A program made the translations under genes and the position numbers. DNA of 64,000 nucleotides from Flavobacterium sp. GSB-24 (GTDB taxonomy: Bacteria > Bacteroidota > Bacteroidia > Flavobacteriales > Flavobacteriaceae), in contig NZ_AP027043.1 in the NCBI RefSeq assembly GCF_027924665.1, forward strand, positions 2,728,001 to 2,792,000, given 5' to 3'. The notes beneath the pieces were generated by a model, which did not search any database, was not told the DNA's origin, and saw only the letters and a list, made by a program, of their open reading frames with translations. Numbering within the stretch: the stretch's first letter is position 1; every line of letters starts with the position of its first letter. This document shows, one piece after another, positions 43,501 to 52,555 of this stretch.

Positions 43501-46500
43501 AGATATTTACTTTAAGTTCTAATGGTTCAATAATAGTGTAAGGTTTTTCAATAGAACAATTTTTACTATCAGTTACCACTAATTTGTATGATCCAGCTAA
43601 TTGATTGTCTAAAACAGCTGTAGTTTGACCAATGATTTCTACATTATTTTTAAACCATTTATAAGAATAAGCAGGAGTTCCGCCAGAAATTTGAACGGTG
43701 ATTTTTCCGTTGCTCAAGCCAAATCCAGAAGCATTTTTAACATTCTCGCTTGCTATGGCTAATGCATCTGTTGGTTCTGTAATAATAATAGTTTTACTAA
43801 TTGAGCAGTTTACAGCATTTTTGTCTGATATCGTTACGTTGTAAGTTCCAGCGGGAAGGCCAGTAATATTAGTTTTTCCATTATTATTTGCTGAATCGTA
43901 ATCCCATATGATATTGTAATCTAAAGAACCTCCAGTTATGGTTAGATTAATTGTTCCATCATTTCCGCCATTACAAGAAACCTCTGTTTTTGTATTGGTT
44001 ATAGCTAAAGGGTTTGGCTGTGTAATAGTGTATTCGTTAATTCCGTACAAGATGTTGTTTTCTTGATCTGTAACAGCAACGATATATTTTCCTGCTCCTA
44101 AATTAGAAACCGTTTTTGTGGTTGATAAGATAGTTGTTGGAGCTAAAGCATTATACCATTTATAAATATAAGCAGGAACACCTCCAATAACGGTTGCAGT
44201 TAATTCGGCAGTTTTGTCGCCATAACATTTTACCTGCGTATTTGGCGTCATTTGAATTCCTGTAATATCTAATCTTGGCGGCTGTATTAATGTATATTCT
44301 TTGCTTGTTGAACAACTATTTTGGTCAATAACAGTTAGAACGTAAGTGCCGGCATCTAATTGATTTAGGAGTTTTGCAGAACCAATAATAGTTGTGTTTC
44401 CTTTAACTCTCCACTCATAAGTGTAGGCAGCAGTTCCGCCAGTTACATTAACTTCTATGATTCCGTTTTTAGTTTCAAATCCAGTTAAATCTTTTACCTG
44501 AACATCGTTTATTGTTAATGACGCTGATGGTTGAGTAATTACAATATTATTTAATGGAATTGTACATCCATTATCATCTGTTACTAAAACATTGTATGAT
44601 CCTGATGTAAGCCCTGTTAAATCCTCTGTTGTCGCATAAGTATTTGTTTCTGTATTTTTTTTCCAAACATATTTATATGGTGAAGTTCCACCAGCTACTG
44701 TAATATTAATTGCTCCTGTACTATTTCCATAGCACAGAACAGGTAGTTTTGAAGTTAATGAAACAGTTAGCAGGTCGGGCTGTTTAAGATCGAGTTCTGC
44801 TGTTTCTTTAATAGCATTAACATTATCAGTAACAATTAGTTTGTATTTTCCAAATCCTAAACTTGTAATAATATTGGTATTTCCAGCAATTAAGTTACCG
44901 TTTTTGTACCAATTATATGTATAGTTTAAAACACCTCCGCTTACATTAGCTGTTATTTCTCCGTTCGTATTTCCAAAACATTTAATCGATTTAGATTCGT
45001 TTAGAGTCACAATCAATTCAGGATTTTCTGCAATAGTGAATGTTTGTGTTGCAGTACAAGAATTCTTGTCAGTAACCACCAGAGTATATTTTCCAGCTTT
45101 AAGGCCAGAAATATTTAGTGTATTTTTTAAAAATGTATTGTCTTTATCGTATGTCCATTTGTATGTGTAAGTTCCATTATTTGGAGTTCCACCGCTAATA
45201 GGATTAAGCGTTATTGCACCAGTACTTTGTCCATTAATAGCAACGTTTGTTATTGTTGGTGTTGGAATGGTAATAGCATCAGGCTGACCGATAATAATTC
45301 CGCTTATCGTTTGAGGGCAATCGTTTGCATCTTTTACAGTTACAGAATAAGTTCCCGCAGTTAGATTAGTTTGATCTTTTGCAGTACTTCCGTTGCTCCA
45401 AGAATAGGTGTACCCGCTTCCCACGGTTCCGCCAGAAACAGTAAGGATTATGCTGCCGTTATTTCCCCCATAACAGCTTGGTTCAGCTTTAGTATGAGTT
45501 ACTTGCAATGGCTGATTTGGCTGTATAAGAGTATAATCAATAAACGCTGAAGGGGTTTGTCCTTCATTGACTCTCACTCTATAAGTACCAAAAGGAATAG
45601 CGTTAATTTGAGGTGTTGTTATTGAAAGATTAGTCTCAACACCATTATTAATTTTATACCATTTGTAAGTATAACCAGAACCAAGACCACCAAAAGCTCT
45701 TGCAGTTATACTTCCTGTTGATTCATCGTAACATTTAATATCAGTATGAGCATCAATTGTTACAGCTAATGCATTTAGTACCATGTCTGCACTTGTGATC
45801 GGACAGCCATTAGCATCTGTTACAACAGCATGGTAAGTTCCATTGTCAAGGCCAACGGCTTCACCATCATTGTCAGGATCTGGATTAATTTGTGTGGTTC
45901 CTTTATACCAAGCATAAGTATAGCCTGGAGTTCCTCCAGTTCCTGATATTTTGATTTTTCCGTCAAAAGCAGTAGGAGTTGAGGGTTGTGTCTGAATTAT
46001 TGTTGGATTAATTGATACCTTTGTACTAGGTTCATTTACAAAAGCAGATCCTGATATAGAGCATGTTGGTACATTTGTATCGGTGATAGTAAAGTCATAA
46101 TTTCCCGTTTTTAAGCCGCTTCTATTAGGGCCAGTTGCACCATCTAACCAAGTTACATTATAGCTTCCTGTTCCTCCTGTAATAGATAAATTTACACTTC
46201 CAGTAAATTCTCCTTTACATTTTACATCTACAATGTTTTTGTTTGTTACTGTTATTTTAGTATTTTCTCCCAGGAAAATATCAGCTGATGTAACAGTATT
46301 AGCAGGAGTTGCACTATCTGTAATAACCACTCTATAGGTACCTGTTAACAGACCTGAAGGATTATAAGTATATTGTCCAGATACGGTAGTATAAGTTGGA
46401 TTTTGGACAGTTCCTCCTTTTTTCTGCCACTCATAGACGTAACCAGCAGTCCCACCTGAGACAGACGCAATTAAACTCCCAGTACCGCCAGAGCACGCAA

Positions 46501-46876
46501 TAGTGGTATTGCCAGAAAGAGTAACTTGTAGTGGATCTGGTCGACCTACGATAAAAGTTCTGGAAGTAGAACAGCTTTTAGAATCTGTAACCGTTACAAC
46601 ATAGCTTCCGCCCAAAAGTGCATTTAAATTAGTTGGAGTAAAATCTGATCCATCCTTTTTCCATGATACGATATAATCTGCATTATTTAGTAATGTTCCG
46701 CCAGATATACCAAAATTTTCGATGCGACCATTATATTGCTCAAAACCTGAAGCATCTTTTGGTGTACCGTCGATAACAATTGCTGGAGGATTACCAATAG
46801 TCACTTTTTTTACTCCCGTTTGAGAATAAGTAAATAAGGACGTTAATAGTAAACAAAAGAGTAGAATTTTCTTCAT
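40502..46876 (-). CDS. SprB-like repeat adhesin with T9SS type A sorting domain
   Basis: About 2124 residues: a signal peptide (MKKILLFCLLLTSLFTYSQ), roughly 22 SprB-type repeats of 80-90 residues (for example VSCNGGNDGTINLTITGG followed by YxxxW and NLxAGTYxVTxxDxxxC), a PKD-like region near the end, and a C-terminal sorting domain (FDLKIYPNPSNGVFTVDV, ending LRKLIIQ). SprB of F. johnsoniae is a mobile surface adhesin for gliding and is carried by T9SS. Repeats of two kinds occur: one with Cys (CYG or CNG) and one starting SGFxLSNG. Upstream in-frame starts (46903, 46894) overlap the preceding gene; the ATG at 46876, 4 bp after it, gives a clean signal peptide. Confidence 0.88.
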   Translation of the reverse strand: MKKILLFCLLLTSLFTYSQTGVKKVTIGNPPAIVIDGTPKDASGFEQYNGRIENFGISGGTLLNNADYIVSWKKDGSDFTPTNLNALLGGSYVVTVTDSKSCSTSRTFIVGRPDPLQVTLSGNTTIACSGGTGSLIASVSGGTAGYVYEWQKKGGTVQNPTYTTVSGQYTYNPSGLLTGTYRVVITDSATPANTVTSADIFLGENTKITVTNKNIVDVKCKGEFTGSVNLSITGGTGSYNVTWLDGATGPNRSGLKTGNYDFTITDTNVPTCSISGSAFVNEPSTKVSINPTIIQTQPSTPTAFDGKIKISGTGGTPGYTYAWYKGTTQINPDPDNDGEAVGLDNGTYHAVVTDANGCPITSADMVLNALAVTIDAHTDIKCYDESTGSITARAFGGLGSGYTYKWYKINNGVETNLSITTPQINAIPFGTYRVRVNEGQTPSAFIDYTLIQPNQPLQVTHTKAEPSCYGGNNGSIILTVSGGTVGSGYTYSWSNGSTAKDQTNLTAGTYSVTVKDANDCPQTISGIIIGQPDAITIPTPTITNVAINGQSTGAITLNPISGGTPNNGTYTYKWTYDKDNTFLKNTLNISGLKAGKYTLVVTDKNSCTATQTFTIAENPELIVTLNESKSIKCFGNTNGEITANVSGGVLNYTYNWYKNGNLIAGNTNIITSLGFGKYKLIVTDNVNAIKETAELDLKQPDLLTVSLTSKLPVLCYGNSTGAINITVAGGTSPYKYVWKKNTETNTYATTEDLTGLTSGSYNVLVTDDNGCTIPLNNIVITQPSASLTINDVQVKDLTGFETKNGIIEVNVTGGTAAYTYEWRVKGNTTIIGSAKLLNQLDAGTYVLTVIDQNSCSTSKEYTLIQPPRLDITGIQMTPNTQVKCYGDKTAELTATVIGGVPAYIYKWYNALAPTTILSTTKTVSNLGAGKYIVAVTDQENNILYGINEYTITQPNPLAITNTKTEVSCNGGNDGTINLTITGGSLDYNIIWDYDSANNNGKTNITGLPAGTYNVTISDKNAVNCSISKTIIITEPTDALAIASENVKNASGFGLSNGKITVQISGGTPAYSYKWFKNNVEIIGQTTAVLDNQLAGSYKLVVTDSKNCSIEKPYTIIEPLELKVNISIAKTIDCFGATGILKAKAAAGTGVPNAQGFYTYKWYKENGTLINTTLDAEAATGNIVTGKYYVSVIDSNNNQVTSPLFEIKQPTQIIVTTANKQDVTCYDGFDGVVEINVTGGTPDIVAGAPVYTYLWSNGSAAKNQYSLRKGTYSVSVYDGNLCVGTLSNIIIDQPQDFGFDLDKIVPTIPTAGNSDGALHIEIVGGVAPYRYVCKDSNGTIIKDVPNSTLKQIDFTNLASSIYTVSATDATGCTKSTEFDFNNNVLEISISQSAEITCNNGQNGSITAVVNGGFGIRTISWYKNGIKIPNESSALLNNLEIGTYYAIVKDFNKVEVTSKSIVITQPDAIVVTNTQKNVSCLGYNDGTITLTASGGSNIFQYRYKSQDSGYSNWVAFDNLTAVIPNLKANTYDIQVQDSKGCNYTSIVNVEITEPKQLVIIQNTVTPATGFGLSNGSISITVQGGTTAYNYKWFTSSNAQVTGTTSTVSNLAAGKYYAIVTDAKGCSVTSELYEISQPALLVVNITPVNAVLCNGDKNASLRANAAGGLAGYTYKWHAVPDTGVLGTNVTLGNLGIGTYYVEVTDTKNNVSKSDSFIINEPQKLDNTLSADYTLCGDGNDWTIAQTPVGGTKPYNYLWNTGATTEILKNVAPGTYSVTVTDFNGCSFTKSISFVAPAHLDASETIKMPTCYLGSDAKIVVTPIAGTAPYTYLWNTGEKTNTLSNASAGEYSIEITDFRGCKITRNYTVVDPPKDVIYLGEDVTLCYKQSLTINATIDDDKATYLWTSDKGFKSTNAMITVSEPANYTVVVTNKLGCQATDTINISSQESDISAEFAMSSQVFVNEKFIIVDISNPKADKIEWILPSEAVVTTNNGDYAEMSFAKAGEYDITINTEKGRCTANQTKTILVTEGEYVDPDETDLQKKFDLKIYPNPSNGVFTVDVTLDKVMPASIKVYNLNNNVVIASKSENGKDAYSFNFNLSGLSSGIYFVLFESQQGTKLRKLIIQ

Positions 46877-46880
46877 ATTT

Positions 46881-47882
46881 TTAATCGTTTGCATTTGTAT
46901 CAATACAGTTGTTTTTATCTCTAACTTTAATTAAGTAGTCACTGCCTGCAACTGCCAAAGTTATTGGTGTTGTAAACTCGACTTCGGGATCTGAATTTAT
47001 TTTATAAAAATAGGGAGGTGTTCCTCCTGATGCTTCAATTTGAATCTGGCCATTTTCATCATGACATAAAGGCTGTTGGTTTACGATGCTAAAGTTTAAC
47101 GGCGGATTAGCATTAATTGTAAAAGACCTTTCGTTGTCACTGTTTTGCTGTGCACCAATAAAAGTTTGATATCTAAATAAATACTCGCCTGGTGCTAGAT
47201 TAGAAAAAGTATATTTTTTATCTATAAATTCATTTGCAGTCACTGTAGCATCTCTAATAATCTGAAAAGAGGTTTCTGTCACTTTTTTTGAAAGATTGAG
47301 CAAAAAATGCTCATTATCTGCCAACTTTCGATCAAAATTGAATGTGATTTCTGCATCATTACCATAACTGCAATAAGTATTGGTTTTTATGGGTTCGCCG
47401 ACTAAAAGTGGAGAACATGGAATCATATAATAAAAAGCAGACGTTATTCCAATTACATCAGCACCGTTAGGGCAAGGAAGCGGTTTATTTGGTGGAGTAT
47501 TCATATTGGCTTCCTGACATCTTCTAACGACGTCATAAGGATCAGGTGCTGAACCAACATTTGTTAAATATTCACCTTTAATATATAATGGACCTGTATA
47601 AGGAGTTATTTCGTCTTCTATACCTATAAAACTATGAATGTCCTGATCTGCTCTAAATATCAATCCCTCTCTATAATCTTCTTGAGTTCTGTCAAAAGGA
47701 ATCCAAAACATACCATCAGTACTATAATAGTAAAACAAACGGTCATTTGTTCTGTTGGCATATGTTCTCAAATTTGTTATTTGTATTGTCTCACAGTTTC
47801 CTCTGTTGTCATTTACATTTTGCGAATGAACACTTGAAAAGAGTAACAAAGCAATAAAAAAAGAATAGTAAAGTTTCTCCAT
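46881..47882 (-). CDS. Secreted protein ending in a single SprB-like repeat (333 aa)
   Basis: After a signal peptide (MEKLYYSFFIALLLFSSVHSQ) comes an unrecognised N-terminal domain (about 22-165), an immunoglobulin-like stretch (about 170-265: PIKTNTYCSYGNDAEITFNF, LAPGEYLFRYQTFIGAQ) and one SprB-type repeat (about 270-333), ending CIDTNAND. There is no T9SS sorting domain. It shares layout with the 396-aa and 432-aa proteins upstream. The SprB-like adhesin starts 4 bp after its stop, suggesting coupled translation. Function unknown. Confidence 0.7.
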   Translation of the reverse strand: MEKLYYSFFIALLLFSSVHSQNVNDNRGNCETIQITNLRTYANRTNDRLFYYYSTDGMFWIPFDRTQEDYREGLIFRADQDIHSFIGIEDEITPYTGPLYIKGEYLTNVGSAPDPYDVVRRCQEANMNTPPNKPLPCPNGADVIGITSAFYYMIPCSPLLVGEPIKTNTYCSYGNDAEITFNFDRKLADNEHFLLNLSKKVTETSFQIIRDATVTANEFIDKKYTFSNLAPGEYLFRYQTFIGAQQNSDNERSFTINANPPLNFSIVNQQPLCHDENGQIQIEASGGTPPYFYKINSDPEVEFTTPITLAVAGSDYLIKVRDKNNCIDTNAND

Positions 47883-47887
47883 ATTTA

Positions 47888-49051
47888 CTATTGATTTGCT
47901 GTTAAATCAATGCAAGAATTTGTATCTCTTACTTTAATAGAATGTTCACCGTAAGTAACATCTATTTCATTAGTTGGAGATGTAAACTGAACCTCAGCAT
48001 TTGAATCTATTTTATAATAATATGGAGCTATTCCTCCTGAGGCAGTTAATTTTATTTTTCCTTGTTGATTATTACACTGAGGTTGTAATTCAGTGATTTG
48101 AAAATAAAAAGGAGTTGCAGCAGGTATGGTAAATACTGGATCAGGTGCTGGATTTGTACTCGTTGGCTGAGCTCCTATAAAGGTTTGATATTTTATAGAA
48201 TAATCTCCTGCTGCCAAACCAGAAAAATTTAATTTTCTATTTACACCATCAATAGTTAAAGCTGGAGTTGCAATAAGTATATTATCAGGTTTTTTATAAA
48301 AGCTAAATTCAAAACGTTCATTACTTACTAAATCTCTGTCATAAGTAAAAACTACTTTCCCATCATTATTGTTTACACAAGTTGTGCTGCTAACTAAAGG
48401 GGAACCAACTAATCCAGGAGGGCAAGGAATAATATCATATATAATATAATCTGTAAAAGTTGTATCGTATCCAGCTCTTACATAAAATTTAGTTTTTCCG
48501 TCAGAACCTCCCAAGGCAGCCATAGTAAAAGAAATTGCACGCTTTGCCTGATATGAACTAGCAAAATTAGTCCAATTAACGGCATCGTAGCTATATTGCC
48601 AATTCCAGCCTCGCGTTAACGAGATTACATCATTTTTACAAACATTTGTGTTTACCGGCTGCGGCAGATAAATTCCCATCATTTGTGCATCTCCAATACA
48701 TCCTCCAAAGTAACCAGAATCAAAAGTATCTTTATTGTAAGGGATGTTTCTGTCTAAATTACAATCACTCCCGTCTTTATTCCCAGCGGTACTGCTTGAA
48801 CAAACAATTTGAGTTGGATTATCTGTTATATACAAGAATTTGTATGCTACTACAACATCATCAGTGGTATTACTACCTTTACTAACGGATTGTGAACCTA
48901 TTGAAATTCGTAAATTTCCAGCATGACTCCCATTCCAGCCTTGAAATGGATCTAATGTTGTTTTTACCAGCATACCATATTTGGTTTGTGCATTTGTAAA
49001 GTGTATTAATCCAAAAAAGAGAAATAATACAGAGAGTAATTTTGTTTTCAT
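47888..49051 (-). CDS. Secreted protein ending in a single SprB-like repeat (about 387 aa)
   Basis: Same layout as its neighbours: signal peptide (MKTKLLSVLFLFFGLIHFTNAQ), an N-terminal domain with many Cys (about 25-220), an Ig-like stretch (PLVSSTTCVNNNDGKVVFTY, LAAGDYSIKYQTFIGAQPTS) and one SprB-type repeat ending NSCIDLTANQ. There is no sorting domain. An in-frame start at 49078 adds nine residues ahead of the signal peptide and overlaps a gene remnant, so the ATG at 49051 is preferred. The next gene begins 5 bp downstream. Confidence 0.7.
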   Translation of the reverse strand: MKTKLLSVLFLFFGLIHFTNAQTKYGMLVKTTLDPFQGWNGSHAGNLRISIGSQSVSKGSNTTDDVVVAYKFLYITDNPTQIVCSSSTAGNKDGSDCNLDRNIPYNKDTFDSGYFGGCIGDAQMMGIYLPQPVNTNVCKNDVISLTRGWNWQYSYDAVNWTNFASSYQAKRAISFTMAALGGSDGKTKFYVRAGYDTTFTDYIIYDIIPCPPGLVGSPLVSSTTCVNNNDGKVVFTYDRDLVSNERFEFSFYKKPDNILIATPALTIDGVNRKLNFSGLAAGDYSIKYQTFIGAQPTSTNPAPDPVFTIPAATPFYFQITELQPQCNNQQGKIKLTASGGIAPYYYKIDSNAEVQFTSPTNEIDVTYGEHSIKVRDTNSCIDLTANQ

Positions 49052-49055
49052 CTTT

Positions 49056-49100
49056 TTATTCGTTTGCGTTTTTATCAATACAGTTAACTAATCCTTTAAT
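49056..49100 (-). pseudogene. Remnant of a paralogue's 3' end
   Basis: Between the 432-aa and 396-aa genes, a 14-codon minus-strand segment reads IKGLVNCIDKNANE then TAA, closely matching the C-terminus of the 333-aa protein (NCIDTNAND). About 27 of the last 30 bases, stop included, agree. It is preceded by a stop (49101-49103) and so is not expressed by itself. Confidence 0.6.
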
Positions 49101-49174
49101 TTAAATACTCTTTTAAGTATTTAAGGCATTTACTTTTTTAGTTTTAATCTTGTTTTCTTATATCAGCCGAATGT

Positions 49175-50473
49175 TTAAATTGGATCATTAGCTGTTTTAT
49201 CGATACAATTTTTAGCATCTGTCACTTGGATGTTATAATCTTTTCCCTCTAAATTTCTTAAGTAATATTTTCCGTTATTAACTTCGGCCGAAATCTCATT
49301 TCCGTCTTTATAAAAATGAAAAGGTCCATTACCACTATTAATAGTAATTTCTATAAAACCATCATTACCTCCATTGCATGATGGTTTTTGCTGATTTGTT
49401 ATTTCAAATGATAATTTTGGTGGATCTAAATATTTGAAAGGAGTACTGGCGCTTTGTAACGATCCAGTATTGGCTCCGTACCTTCTTGTTTGATATTTAA
49501 CATTGTAAGTTTCACCATGCTCTAGTGTTCCAGGATTGATAAAAGTGTATTTATACTTATTATAATCCGAATCTAAAGTAAGAGAGCTTATTATCTCAGT
49601 ATTTTGAAAATGTGGAGTTGTTTTAGTTGGATCTGTATTTACCACATACATAATGCTAATATCTTCTCCAGAATAAAAGTTTCGATCAAAAAAGACATCA
49701 ATTTTTTCAATATTTTCACCATTACATTTAGGCGCTGCATATGTCACATTTTCTGCAATAGGAGCGCAAGGCGAATAGGTTATTGCCAGTGGATTGGTAT
49801 CTCCGTAAGCAAGCTTAAAATAGATAACTTTATTAAAATAATTAGTATGATTATTACCAAGTAACTGTTGAATTGAAAATGTCGTTGTTGAAATATCATT
49901 GGTTCGATTTCCGTTAATAAATGTAGGAACGTCTACCCAAGTTTGTTTGTTATCTAATGAGTATACCCAATGATAAACTTCGGCTGGAAAATCTGGAGCA
50001 TTATTTGGTAATAATTCGGTAGGAAAAGCAGCTAATCCTAACTGAAATCCAGCACATATTTCATTTGGACTAGCAGTATCAAGATTTTTAATAAATACAT
50101 TTGGGACAAAATTATCAACAGCAAACCTTTGAGTTGCTGAACATCCCCATAATGTGACATTTCTATTTTTAATTAAATTCATTAGAGTTAATGTCTGCTT
50201 ATCATTACAATTGGCATTGCATCCATCATTAAGCATAAACTCAAATGAAGTGTAATTTTTTTTAAGAGTAAATGCCCTATTATTAAAATTAGCTGGATAA
50301 GTTCCATAAGTGACACCATCATAAATACTTACATTGTCAGCTTTCATATAAGCTCCGTGAGCTCCATAGTTACAAAGTGTGCCTTGAGCACTGTATGCCA
50401 AAACAAACGAATAAGTTTGCGCAAAACTTTTCGGAATAGAAATAAGAAAAAGTAAAATGAATATCTTTTTCAT
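49175..50473 (-). CDS. Secreted protein ending in a single SprB-like repeat (432 aa)
   Basis: Signal peptide (MKKIFILLFLISIPKSFAQ), an N-terminal Cys-containing domain (about 20-235), an Ig-like stretch (PKCNGENIEKIDVFFDRN, GETYNVKYQTRRYGANTG) and a final SprB-type repeat (PSCNGGNDGFIEITINSG) ending NCIDKTANDPI. No sorting domain. It is the first and longest of the three related proteins and is 4 bp downstream of the FN3 gene, but 123 bp upstream of the next one, a gap that contains the remnant. Confidence 0.7.
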   Translation of the reverse strand: MKKIFILLFLISIPKSFAQTYSFVLAYSAQGTLCNYGAHGAYMKADNVSIYDGVTYGTYPANFNNRAFTLKKNYTSFEFMLNDGCNANCNDKQTLTLMNLIKNRNVTLWGCSATQRFAVDNFVPNVFIKNLDTASPNEICAGFQLGLAAFPTELLPNNAPDFPAEVYHWVYSLDNKQTWVDVPTFINGNRTNDISTTTFSIQQLLGNNHTNYFNKVIYFKLAYGDTNPLAITYSPCAPIAENVTYAAPKCNGENIEKIDVFFDRNFYSGEDISIMYVVNTDPTKTTPHFQNTEIISSLTLDSDYNKYKYTFINPGTLEHGETYNVKYQTRRYGANTGSLQSASTPFKYLDPPKLSFEITNQQKPSCNGGNDGFIEITINSGNGPFHFYKDGNEISAEVNNGKYYLRNLEGKDYNIQVTDAKNCIDKTANDPI

Positions 50474-50477
50474 TCAA

Positions 50478-52553
50478 TTAAAATTTAACGGTGTAAAAAT
50501 CCATTTTAGACATTCTTCCATCTTTAAAAAGAGCTCGTATTCCGTATTTATAAGTGGTATTAATCGTAAGCGTTGGATCAGATAATTTTCTAGTTTCAGG
50601 CTTTACCATTTGAATCAGCTGCATTGGTTCTGCATTGGTTGCTTTATAAATTTCAAAGCTTTCTATACCGGTTTCATCATAGCTCCAAGATAAGTCGATA
50701 CTTTTTGTAGTAGTATTGGCTTGTGCGTAGAAACCTTTTACAGCTGGTTTTACGGTATATTTGGGAACAAAGAATGCAACTTCTGGTGAGGGATTTGAAA
50801 CTAATCCGCTTTCATCTTTAGCAAAAATGGCATATCTGTAAGTTGCACCTTCAATCGTTTTTTTATCTTGATAAGACTCTGACTTATCAATACCGCTCCA
50901 TATTAATTCCCATTTTTCCTGATCATTTTCTTTTCTATAAAGCTGATGAGATTTTACATCCTCACTTTGGCTGTTTGCCCATTCTAAAAACACGGCGCCG
51001 TCTTTAATTTCATATTTGGTAAAAACAGGCGAAGCAGGAGGTATAATATCTGGCTTTTTCACAATTAATGTTTCAGAGAAAGGAGACATATTATAGCGGT
51101 AATCGACAGCGATAATTCTATAATATACTTTGCTATTTAAACTTTTAAGAATTACTTTATCTTCAAAAGTATTTTTCTCATGCGGACTCACTGTCAGCTG
51201 ACTAAATTCTTCTTCAGCAGTATTTCCTTTATAAATACGATATCCTAAAAGATCTTTTTCTTTGTTTGGAGTCCAAGATATTTTTACAACTCCTAAGGAA
51301 TCAATAGTTGCTTTTAAACCAATTGGTTTTGCTGGCGGAATTGAATCGACAGGCTGAACCAGCATAGGAAAGGAGGTACGGCTGTTTCCATTTTTTCCAA
51401 CAGCTGTTATCGTAAAATAATTTGTAGCAAGCAGCTTATTATAAGTTACAGTACGATCCTTAGCAGGAATGTTTTTGACTACCTTGGTGTATTTGTCATC
51501 GTCATAATCGGAACGATTAAGCTCAAATCCAGAGATTTCATTATTGCCTTCTTCTGGAAATTCCCAAGTTAAAGTGACTGTCGAATCGTCTTTAAAGTCT
51601 TTTACCGTCAAATGTGGGACATATTTCAATAAAGCTTTTCCTTTACCAGAAACTACATCAGAATAAGGGCCTAATTCCCCAAACGGAGAAATACCTTGAA
51701 TACGATAATGGTAAGACGTATTATTAGCAATAGAATCAACATAAAAGATTCTGTTATTATTTGCGTTTTCTTGACTTAAACTGGTGTACGGTTTATCTGT
51801 AAGTCGTTTATAATTAACCTTATCAGTAGACCGTTCTATGTAATAACTTCCATAAACATGAGCTAAAATTTTAAAATTCCAGCTTAACATGGTACTGTTG
51901 TCTGTAAAATGAGCACTAAGATCCATTGGTTTTGGCAGTGGTTCATATTCTTTTAAACTTACAAATACACCACCATAAACGATGCTCAATTCTTGTTCAG
52001 GAACATTCGAAGAGATTCGGTAAGCATATTTTTCGTTTTGTTTTACATCTTTATCTTCAAAACCTAAACCTGCTTTTTTAGCAACTTCAAAATCTTTATC
52101 AGCTGTATATAAAGCAAAAGTAAAACGTTGTTCTGCTTCTTCAGACAGATTTACTATCGATTCTAAATTGTCTGTTCCAGTTACACTGAAACTTTCGCCA
52201 TAAATAGCCTGAGCTAAAATTGCAGCATTATCATTTTCATCAATTAATTTTTCCCAGGTTTCTACAGGTTGAGGTTTATAAGCTTGTGCTAACACAACAC
52301 GTTCTGGTTTTGCCAGCGTTTTATTATCTCTTGTAACTGTAAATCTTTCTATTAAATAACCGTATGCGTTTAATTTTTTCCAAGCAATTGGAGTATTTAC
52401 AGCCCAGCGCAATAAAATGCGGTCTTTTTGAACTCTAGCTATTACTTGGATTTCGTTCTTTTTTTCTATGTCGTTGTTTTCCTTAGAATTGTTTTGAGCA
52501 ATTCCAGAAAAAGTGAAAATTAAAAAAAGGATAAAGAAAAATTTGAACTTCAT
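50478..52553 (-). CDS. Secreted fibronectin type III repeat protein
   Basis: The 691-residue protein has a signal peptide (MKFKFFFILFLIFTFSGIAQ) and then successive FN3-like modules; clear ones start near DLSAHFTDNSTMLSWNF, VKDFKDDSTVTLTWEF, GLKATIDSLGVVKISWTP, FTKYEIKDGAVFLEWAN and GFYAQANTTTKSIDLSWSY. It has no sorting domain and no catalytic motif I can see. FN3 arrays usually act as spacers or protein-binding scaffolds. It overlaps nothing but sits 2 bp after the 1574-aa gene and 4 bp before the 432-aa gene, so it is firmly in the operon. Confidence 0.8.
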   Translation of the reverse strand: MKFKFFFILFLIFTFSGIAQNNSKENNDIEKKNEIQVIARVQKDRILLRWAVNTPIAWKKLNAYGYLIERFTVTRDNKTLAKPERVVLAQAYKPQPVETWEKLIDENDNAAILAQAIYGESFSVTGTDNLESIVNLSEEAEQRFTFALYTADKDFEVAKKAGLGFEDKDVKQNEKYAYRISSNVPEQELSIVYGGVFVSLKEYEPLPKPMDLSAHFTDNSTMLSWNFKILAHVYGSYYIERSTDKVNYKRLTDKPYTSLSQENANNNRIFYVDSIANNTSYHYRIQGISPFGELGPYSDVVSGKGKALLKYVPHLTVKDFKDDSTVTLTWEFPEEGNNEISGFELNRSDYDDDKYTKVVKNIPAKDRTVTYNKLLATNYFTITAVGKNGNSRTSFPMLVQPVDSIPPAKPIGLKATIDSLGVVKISWTPNKEKDLLGYRIYKGNTAEEEFSQLTVSPHEKNTFEDKVILKSLNSKVYYRIIAVDYRYNMSPFSETLIVKKPDIIPPASPVFTKYEIKDGAVFLEWANSQSEDVKSHQLYRKENDQEKWELIWSGIDKSESYQDKKTIEGATYRYAIFAKDESGLVSNPSPEVAFFVPKYTVKPAVKGFYAQANTTTKSIDLSWSYDETGIESFEIYKATNAEPMQLIQMVKPETRKLSDPTLTINTTYKYGIRALFKDGRMSKMDFYTVKF

Positions 52554-52555
52554 TA

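Noticed and set aside
40502..46903. CRISPR-like or DNA tandem repeats in the adhesin gene
   Set aside because: The repetition is at protein level (SprB repeats of 80-90 residues); DNA units are diverged and not spacer-separated.
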